64,000 bases of DNA from Leptotrichia sp. oral taxon 212 (GTDB lineage Bacteria; Fusobacteriota; Fusobacteriia; Fusobacteriales; Leptotrichiaceae): the NCBI RefSeq assembly GCF_001274535.1, contig NZ_CP012410.1:2143126-2207125 (forward strand), written 5' to 3'. Below, in pieces: positions 59,081-64,000 of this stretch (its first letter is position 1; the number at the start of each line of letters is the position of its first letter). The notes under the pieces are model-generated. The model saw only the letters and a list, made by a program, of their open reading frames with translations, was not told the DNA's origin and did no database searches. The position numbers and the translations under genes were made by a program.

Positions 59081-59923
59081 TTAAAGCTGTACTTTATTTA
59101 TTTTCGTCTTTTTTATCTTATCAGAAACATAGTCATAATTTTTATTATAATATGTAAAATATATTACATCTATCAAGTTCAGCATAGATATTCTCGAATA
59201 AATCGCCGCACTTCTTACAAGTGCCTCCCTGGAAGTTACGTAGAGATTATATTTACATTTCTTTACAAGCTTATTATTTCCGTATCCTGTTATTGAAACT
59301 GTATTGATTTCCTTATCCTGAAGTATTTCAGCAATATCTATTATTTCCTTTGTCAGTCCCGAATAAGACACCAGTATCGCCAAATGCTTCCTGTCACTGC
59401 TTATCGCCTGTACACGCTGCAGATCAGGACCTTCAAAAGTATTTACAACTTTTCCTGCTCTCATGAACTTGTACTGGGCATCAAGACAGACAATGTGCGA
59501 AGCTCCTATTCCATAAAAATCTATCACTTCGCTTTCAGTTATTAAATCTGCTACAATATTTATCATTTCAGTTTCCTGCAGGAGTTTTGTCTCCTTTAGC
59601 GAACTTATGCTCAGCTTTGTCAGCTTTTCGATGACAGTTTTTGTATCATCCCTTTTATCAATATCTCCAGTATCAAAATTGATTTCTTCCTTTTCCATAT
59701 TGATAACTTCTTCCAGCATTTTCATTTTAAATTCCTGAAATCCGCTAAATCCTATTTTCTGGCACATTCTTGTAACGCCTGCATTACTTGTGTACGTTTC
59801 TGAAGAAATGATATTTGTATCAAGTTCACGTATATTTCTGAAATTTTTTATTATATACTTGGCAATGTATTCTTCATTTTCAGTAAAATCCTTATTTTCC
59901 CTAAGTTTTATCAGAATACTCAT
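59081..59923 (-). CDS. murR: MurR/RpiR-family transcriptional regulator
   Basis: A 280-residue regulator with an N-terminal RpiR helix-turn-helix ('SSETYTSNAGVTRMCQKIGFSGFQEFKMKM') and a C-terminal SIS sugar-phosphate domain (about 120-250, 'VIDFYGIGASHIVCLDAQ', 'LAILVSYSGLTKEIIDIAE'). The likely signal is MurNAc-6-phosphate, the substrate of MurQ, whose gene overlaps it by 23 bases. It probably binds the palindromic site before murQ. A role as repressor is inferred from the family. Confidence 0.9.
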   Translation of the reverse strand: MSILIKLRENKDFTENEEYIAKYIIKNFRNIRELDTNIISSETYTSNAGVTRMCQKIGFSGFQEFKMKMLEEVINMEKEEINFDTGDIDKRDDTKTVIEKLTKLSISSLKETKLLQETEMINIVADLITESEVIDFYGIGASHIVCLDAQYKFMRAGKVVNTFEGPDLQRVQAISSDRKHLAILVSYSGLTKEIIDIAEILQDKEINTVSITGYGNNKLVKKCKYNLYVTSREALVRSAAIYSRISMLNLIDVIYFTYYNKNYDYVSDKIKKTKINKVQL

Positions 59924-60812
59924 GTATTAACCTCGCCACGTTATTATCGTATTTTTCAAGCTTTTCTGTTGCAGTTTTCTTGTCAATATTTAACAGTATC
60001 ATTGCTATTGCGGACTTTACATCATTTGAAGCCTCTTCCAGAACTTTTGCCGTCTTCTCGTAATCACTGTCTGTAGTTTTCATTATGATTCTTTTTGCTC
60101 TTTCAACTAATTTCTGATTTGAAGTTTTAACATCTACCATATATCCTGAAAATACTTTTCCTATTTTTATCATAATTGCAGTTGAAATCATATTAAGTAT
60201 CATTTTCTGTGCTGTCCCGGCCTTCATTCTTGTGGATCCTGTAACAATTTCAGGTCCTACGATAACTTCGACAGGATACTGACTTATTCCTGATAAATCA
60301 GAATTTTTAGAACATGTTATGCTTCCTGTAACTGCCCCTATACTGTTAGCATATTCTATAGCCCCCATAACATAAGGAGTTCTTCCTGATGCGGCCAGTC
60401 CTATGACTGCATCATTTTTAGTAAGGTTTATATTTATAAGGTCTTCTTTTCCCAGTTCCCTGCTATCTTCGGCATTTTCCTTTGCCCTAAATATTGCCTC
60501 ATTTCCTCCGGCTATTATTCCCTGCACCTTTTCATGGGAAACACCATATGTCGGAGGACACTCTGAAGCGTCCAGTATTCCAAGCCTTCCTGATGTACCG
60601 GCTCCTATATATATTATTCTTGTATCCTTTGTGTAATTTGATAATATGGCATCTATCAGTCTGGAAATACTTTTCAGTTCCTTTTCTACACAGAATGCAA
60701 CTTTCTTATCTTCCTCGTTTATCCTTCTTATAATTTCAAAACTGTCCTGCAGCTCAATATCTTTGCTGTTTGGATTATTTTCTTCCGTAGAAAGTTTGTT
60801 GAGATCAATCAT
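59901..60812 (-). CDS. murQ: N-acetylmuramic acid 6-phosphate etherase
   Basis: A 303-residue SIS-domain enzyme that splits MurNAc-6-phosphate into GlcNAc-6-phosphate and D-lactate. Seen: 'IIYIGAGTSGRLGILDASECPPTYG', 'GIIAGGNEAIFRAKENAED', 'VIGLAASGRTPYVMGAIEYA' and 'IVGPEIVTGSTRMKAGTAQKMILNMIST'. It is first in the locus and overlaps murR by 23 bases. Its presence is the strongest evidence that the whole locus works on peptidoglycan sugars. Confidence 0.97.
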   Translation of the reverse strand: MIDLNKLSTEENNPNSKDIELQDSFEIIRRINEEDKKVAFCVEKELKSISRLIDAILSNYTKDTRIIYIGAGTSGRLGILDASECPPTYGVSHEKVQGIIAGGNEAIFRAKENAEDSRELGKEDLININLTKNDAVIGLAASGRTPYVMGAIEYANSIGAVTGSITCSKNSDLSGISQYPVEVIVGPEIVTGSTRMKAGTAQKMILNMISTAIMIKIGKVFSGYMVDVKTSNQKLVERAKRIIMKTTDSDYEKTAKVLEEASNDVKSAIAMILLNIDKKTATEKLEKYDNNVARLIHEYSDKT

Positions 60813-60871
60813 TACTTATCACTCCTCTCTGTATAATTATAACCTGCTTTTCGCTAAAAGGGAATATTAAT

Positions 60872-60904
60872 GAAAACTATTTTCAGAAACTGAAAAATAT
60901 TTTC
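60872..60904 (-). promoter_or_regulatory. RpiR-type palindromic operator upstream of murQ
   Basis: GAAAACTATTTTC and GAAAAATATTTTC flank a central TTTTCAG / CTGAAAA palindrome. The minus strand reads as two GAAAAT-type half-site pairs about 60-90 bases before the murQ ATG. A TATAAT box lies between it and the gene (near 60835), with no clear -35. Binding by MurR is inferred. Confidence 0.6.
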
Positions 60905-60910
60905 CAAATA

Positions 60911-60957
60911 AAAAACACACTTGATTTGGGATATACATTCCCGTCAGGTGTGTGTTT
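60911..60957 (-). terminator. Terminator separating the right-end genes from murQ
   Basis: On the minus strand AAACACACACCTGA and TCAAGTGTGTTTTTT form a stem with an inner CGGGAA / ATCCC hairpin and a run of Ts. It would end the transcript arriving from the 61-64 kb genes. Confidence 0.85.
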
Positions 60958-61022
60958 GTGATGCAATAACTATATTTTCAGCCTGTTTATAATCATTGTA
61001 TTAAATATTAATTTTCCAGTTA

Positions 61023-61409
61023 CTAATAAATTTTACTGTCAATAAATATCAGAATATTGTAAAATATTATCCACAATATATCTGTAATCAACAATAAATT
61101 TATTTCTTTTTTTACTTTTGTCAAATTTATTATTCTTTTTATAATTAGATAAAATTTATATATTCCTAAAAGACTTACTATTAAACATATTAACAGAATC
61201 AATAATTTGAAAATACTAAAATCGTTTTCAAATTTCAAAATAAAAACTGATAATGGAAATAATAGAAATTTGTAAAATGTCACGATAATATCAACCACAT
61301 ATACACAAGCTAATATTTTTCTATTTTCTACTTTATAATATAAACAACCTTTCAAAAAAATATTAAAAGATAAATTATTGTAAACAATACATATTCCATA
61401 AATTATCAC
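61023..61409 (-). CDS. Hypothetical membrane protein
   Basis: A frame of 128 residues with three or four hydrophobic stretches (about 33-58, 67-90 and 100-122) and no family I recognise. The start is unsure: the GTG at 61409 lies inside its own ribosome-site-like GAGGTG, and the nearest ATG is in another frame. It is the last gene before the terminator at 60911 and follows the next gene by 8 bases, so the two are probably co-translated. Very AT-rich codon use. Confidence 0.5.
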   Translation of the reverse strand: MIIYGICIVYNNLSFNIFLKGCLYYKVENRKILACVYVVDIIVTFYKFLLFPLSVFILKFENDFSIFKLLILLICLIVSLLGIYKFYLIIKRIINLTKVKKEINLLLITDILWIIFYNILIFIDSKIY

Positions 61410-61417
61410 CTCAAACT

Positions 61418-61825
61418 TTAAGCTATAATCAACTCCATAAGACTGGTATTTTTAAAAAGGTACCAATAACCAAAAATTATTATGTATATTGGAAATATAA
61501 AAAACTTAATAGTATTCAAATTAGGATAAATAATACTTGACAACATCAACGAAGCAAGCAATAAAAAAACTGATAAAACTCCTATACAATATAAAATAAA
61601 ATATTTATTATAATTTAAACTTAAATATACTTCTTCGTTATCTGAAAATTCTAAAAAAATTTTTTTGCTTTTTGAAAAAAATAATGAATATTCCACAGAA
61701 AATTTATTACTGAAAACTTCAATAGAAATTTCTGATTCCGGTTTTAAATGATATTCTTCTTCATCAATCCATAAAGTAATGTAATCATATCTCGCCCAAA
61801 TATTATTTTTTACTATTATTTCCAT
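61418..61825 (-). CDS. Hypothetical protein with C-terminal membrane hairpin
   Basis: A 135-residue protein: a soluble beta-rich N-terminal part (1-72, 'YITLWIDEEEYHLKPES') and two hydrophobic segments (about 76-98 and 104-124). No family recognised. Its AGGTGG ribosome site and ATG lie inside the last codons of the upstream frame (10-base overlap), indicating translational coupling. It could be part of an immunity-type gene set, which is inference. Confidence 0.6.
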   Translation of the reverse strand: MEIIVKNNIWARYDYITLWIDEEEYHLKPESEISIEVFSNKFSVEYSLFFSKSKKIFLEFSDNEEVYLSLNYNKYFILYCIGVLSVFLLLASLMLSSIIYPNLNTIKFFIFPIYIIIFGYWYLFKNTSLMELIIA

Positions 61826-62067
61826 AATCCACCTCTTTTTACAAAGTTATTTTTCTTTTCTCTAAGTTTTTTTATGATTTCTTTCTCATGATTCCTTATA
61901 TATTTTTCTACTGCTAATGTAATGTGTCCAAGACCACTTTTAGAATTTAATATAACTCTGACTCCATCATCTACATTTCCAAATATATCATAATATTCAC
62001 CTGTCACTTCTTCAAGATAATGTATCTTACCACTTTCGTTTTCAGAAAATAAAGGCAATGAAAACAC
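61816..62067 (-). CDS. Short hypothetical protein, possibly a remnant
   Basis: An 83-residue frame starting at GTG with no ribosome site: 'YYDIFGNVDDGVRVILNSKSGLGHI' then a basic helix 'EKEIIKKLREKKNNFVKRGG'. It reads back to the stop of the lipoprotein-like gene upstream. It may be a separate small protein or the tail of a larger broken gene. The overlap with the next gene suggests the C-terminal end is real. Confidence 0.45.
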   Translation of the reverse strand: MFSLPLFSENESGKIHYLEEVTGEYYDIFGNVDDGVRVILNSKSGLGHITLAVEKYIRNHEKEIIKKLREKKNNFVKRGGLWK

Positions 62068-62088
62068 TAAAAAACTACCAGTATTAAT

Positions 62089-62337
62089 TTATATTTTCTC
62101 ATTTTCTTTTTTTACTCTTTCCTCTATTTTTTTAATTTCTTCCATTTTTTTCCTATGTTCCCTCTCTTTTACCTTTTCTTCACGTTTGTCCATTTTTTCA
62201 TTTTCTCTTCTACGAACACCATAGCAAAAATCACTTACACTATCTGATAAAGCACAATACAATCCAAAACAAGAATTAGTCAATAATACTATTGACAATA
62301 ATAATACTATTATCTTTCCTTTAATTAGATATTTCAT
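62089..62337 (-). CDS. Small predicted lipoprotein with charged coiled-coil
   Basis: An 82-residue protein with a signal sequence and lipobox-like 'LLTNSC' (Cys23), then a highly charged helical tail ('EKMDKREEKVKEREHRKKME'). Ribosome site GAGGTGG. It is probably exported and lipid-anchored; function unknown. Confidence 0.6.
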   Translation of the reverse strand: MKYLIKGKIIVLLLSIVLLTNSCFGLYCALSDSVSDFCYGVRRRENEKMDKREEKVKEREHRKKMEEIKKIEERVKKENEKI

Positions 62338-62446
62338 TTCTCAACCACCTCAAATAAGTATTTATTTTTGGAACTGAAACATTTACTCTTTCAATATGTT
62401 CTAAATTCATATTTCCCATATTACTTATACTATTCAGGCCTTATAA

Positions 62447-62785
62447 CTACCATATTCCATACAGATCATTAGCTTCTCTATTATAACCTGTCAAAACTAT
62501 TATAACTTCTTCCTTATTATAATATTTTTTTATTTTATCTCTTATTTTTTCCAAATCTCGTTTTTCTGAATTTTCAAAATTAAAAATTATCACAGGACGA
62601 AGCTGATTATGTTTTTTAAATTCATACCAGTTAATTTTTTCAAATTGTACTTTTTTATCAAAATATTTTATAAAATGCTCTGTATAAAAATTAAAATAAC
62701 CTTCTTTTTCATTTGCTTTTTTATAAACTAAAAAACCACTGAAATCATTGTCATATTTCATATCTTTTTCTTTTCCATAAAACAT
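62447..62785 (-). CDS. Hypothetical small soluble protein
   Basis: A 112-residue protein, cytoplasmic by appearance, with 'RPVIIFNFENSEKRDLEKIRDKI' and 'EVIIVLTGYNREANDLYGIW'. No family recognised. It begins 2 bases after the stop of the preceding gene, so it is coupled to it; Met9 is an alternative start. The 109 bases after it hold nothing I can name. Confidence 0.55.
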   Translation of the reverse strand: MFYGKEKDMKYDNDFSGFLVYKKANEKEGYFNFYTEHFIKYFDKKVQFEKINWYEFKKHNQLRPVIIFNFENSEKRDLEKIRDKIKKYYNKEEVIIVLTGYNREANDLYGIW

Positions 62786-62787
62786 CT

Positions 62788-63387
62788 TTAATTCTCTTGC
62801 ATATTGATTATTCTGATTATACCATCCAACTTCTCTGTATATTTTACCTTTTTATATTCATCAAAAATTTTTTCAATTTTGGAAAAATTATTTCCTTTTG
62901 ACTCATCATATAAAAGATTATTTAGCACATATTCTCTAAATCCCAATCTGTCTAGTATTGCAAGAAATAATGAAAATCTATTTTCCTTATAATAATCTTT
63001 TTCATCACTTGTCAAAAAACTTGCATTATTTTCAGTTATAAGAACTTTTTCCATTTCTGGATTATTTGAATACAGATAATTAGATTTATATGCTATAAAT
63101 CCTCTATTTTTCCCCATAACATAAGTCTGTGGCACATAGAAATTATTTCCTTGCATTGGAACATATTCAACCTTATACAAATTTCTGTCTATTACCACAT
63201 TAAAATCTCTTTCCAGCATATCAGAAACCTGCTCTAAATATTCTTCTGCCTTTTTTTCCCTTATTTCTCCTGAATTTGCTTCCTTATGTTCATATATTGC
63301 ACCGAATATTGCTAAAAAAATCATCGGAGACAACAAAATTAAGTTAAAACCTATAAAAAGTAATAAAATAAAACCTATTTTTTTCAT
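62788..63387 (-). CDS. Hypothetical membrane-anchored protein
   Basis: A 199-residue protein with one N-terminal hydrophobic segment (about 5-31) and a soluble domain likely outside the cytoplasm: 'EYLEQVSDMLERDFNVVIDR' and 'VEYVPMQGNNFYVPQTYVMG'. Ribosome site AGGAGC. No family recognised. It is 88 bases after the preceding gene. Confidence 0.6.
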   Translation of the reverse strand: MKKIGFILLLFIGFNLILLSPMIFLAIFGAIYEHKEANSGEIREKKAEEYLEQVSDMLERDFNVVIDRNLYKVEYVPMQGNNFYVPQTYVMGKNRGFIAYKSNYLYSNNPEMEKVLITENNASFLTSDEKDYYKENRFSLFLAILDRLGFREYVLNNLLYDESKGNNFSKIEKIFDEYKKVKYTEKLDGIIRIINMQEN

Positions 63388-63475
63388 TTTATTTCACAGC
63401 TCCTTTTCGTATCACAAATAAATTCATTTCATTATTTTTACATTTTAATTTATCATAACTTGATTCATAATTAAT

Positions 63476-63874
63476 TTATACTTTTTCAAACTTATTATCA
63501 TCTTCATAATATCTGCTTGCACTTTTTCTTTTATCATTTTCAACATTAAGAAGATAATAAATTCTTTTATCCTTATTATGCCAACAAATCTTACTTACAT
63601 TAGCTTCAAGTTCTGGATATTTAAACAATCTGATTCTATCTCCAATATTGAATTTAGGTTTATCTTTTATTTCATACACTTCTCGTTTTAGTCGAAATTT
63701 TGCCTTTCCTCCTAATGATTGTACTACTATATATTCTTTTTTTTCTTCTATACATTTCAATATCGTTACTCCAAGATTTTCATTTGATTTTTCCAAATCT
63801 TCAAGATAAATGTAATTTAATTTATTTGATATATCTTTTAATACTCCATAAGTTCCTAAATAATTTTTTTTCAT
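63476..63874 (-). CDS. Hypothetical protein, SH3/KOW-like beta domain
   Basis: A 132-residue soluble protein. The segment 'FNIGDRIRLFKYPELEANVSKI' followed by 'IYYLLNVEND' (about 75-113) looks like a small beta-barrel (SH3/KOW-like), but I cannot name the family. Its AAGGAG ribosome site is formed by the last codons of the upstream partial gene, whose stop is 5 bases before the ATG. An immunity-protein role is possible from this tight coupling, not shown. Confidence 0.55.
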   Translation of the reverse strand: MKKNYLGTYGVLKDISNKLNYIYLEDLEKSNENLGVTILKCIEEKKEYIVVQSLGGKAKFRLKREVYEIKDKPKFNIGDRIRLFKYPELEANVSKICWHNKDKRIYYLLNVENDKRKSASRYYEDDNKFEKV

Positions 63875-63879
63875 TTATT

Positions 63880-64000
63880 TTACTCCTTTTTATAGGGAAC
63901 AAATCCCTCAAATTTTCTATCATAATATTTATCTGGGACTTTATTTAAAAATAATTTTTCAACTTTACCTAACGAACTTGAATCAGGTCTAAAATGTACA
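63880..64000 (-). CDS. C-terminal end of a gene running off the window
   Basis: The last 39 codons are open on the minus strand to the window edge: 'HFRPDSSSLGKVEKLFLNK', then 'VPDKYYDRKFEGFVPYKKE' and TAA at 63880-63882. No start is in view. It resembles the C-terminal tail of a large secreted or toxin-type protein followed directly by a small gene, but the fragment is too short for a call. Confidence 0.5.
   Translation of the reverse strand, partial: VHFRPDSSSLGKVEKLFLNKVPDKYYDRKFEGFVPYKKE

Overview
The window is AT-rich DNA from a Gram-negative, probably fermentative bacterium. I infer a fusobacterium, most likely the Leptotrichia group. The evidence is an LptD-type outer-membrane assembly protein and a heptose adenylyltransferase (lipopolysaccharide), several sugar phosphotransferase (PTS) genes, acetate kinase with phosphotransacetylase, and a fused MsrAB / CcdA / thioredoxin / two-component cluster laid out as I recall it from Fusobacterium nucleatum. 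The 16S and 23S genes present here would settle the species. I could not run a search.

Layout. 1-2.5 kb: a hicA-hicB toxin-antitoxin pair followed closely by a two-domain SUKH (SMI1/KNR4) immunity-like gene, then a nested inverted-repeat element and a truncated PTS IIB gene. 2.5-9.2 kb: GH1 6-phospho-beta-glucosidase (minus strand), then on the plus strand a PAP2 phosphatase, mannose-6-phosphate isomerase, a MalY/PatB-type lyase, a luciferase-like flavin oxidoreductase and a cytoplasmic MsrAB. 9.6-14.35 kb: an envelope methionine-sulfoxide repair operon (anchored MsrAB, CcdA, thioredoxin-like protein, YesN/YesM-type two-component system). 14.5-33.8 kb: a long minus-strand housekeeping stretch (upp, rpmE type B, pta-ackA, tsaE-tsaB-ftsY, rfaE2, a metal-exporting P-type ATPase with its ArsR repressor, ktrAB, marR, AI-2E-type permease, der, IMPACT protein, a TPR-like exported protein, site-2 protease, a seven-domain S1 protein and an HPr-like protein). 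34.0-38.8 kb: an rRNA operon (16S-23S-5S-tRNA-Asn, minus strand, no spacer tRNA). 39.2-46.2 kb: an all-alpha NTP pyrophosphatase, a Bax-inhibitor-1 protein, thrS and a very large LptD-like protein. 46.5-48.6 kb: an exported amidase, an EVE-domain protein and an exported 2H phosphoesterase.

48.7-60.8 kb is a twelve-gene minus-strand peptidoglycan-sugar locus. It starts with murQ-murR behind an RpiR-type palindromic operator, continues through a GH4 phospho-glycosidase and a complete cellobiose-class PTS (IIA, IIB, IIC, plus an unknown membrane protein) to a MupG-like phosphomuramidase. After an intervening stem-loop come MurP, an exported esterase, an exported beta-lactamase-fold hydrolase and a second MupG paralogue. 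I infer that it releases, imports and converts MurNAc-containing sugars to GlcNAc-6-phosphate through MurQ. Two transporters and two MupG paralogues in one locus is the most interesting system in the window.

61.0-64.0 kb holds small, unrecognised, very AT-rich genes with tight coupling, beginning with the cut-off C-terminus of a larger protein at the right edge. This resembles a toxin/immunity tail region, but no toxin domain is visible.

An interspersed inverted-repeat family (ends CTGTCTCAAAA / TTTTGAGACAG) occurs at seven intergenic sites, in a long form (about 215 bp with a variable core hairpin) and a short form (about 55 bp) that often sits where a terminator is needed.
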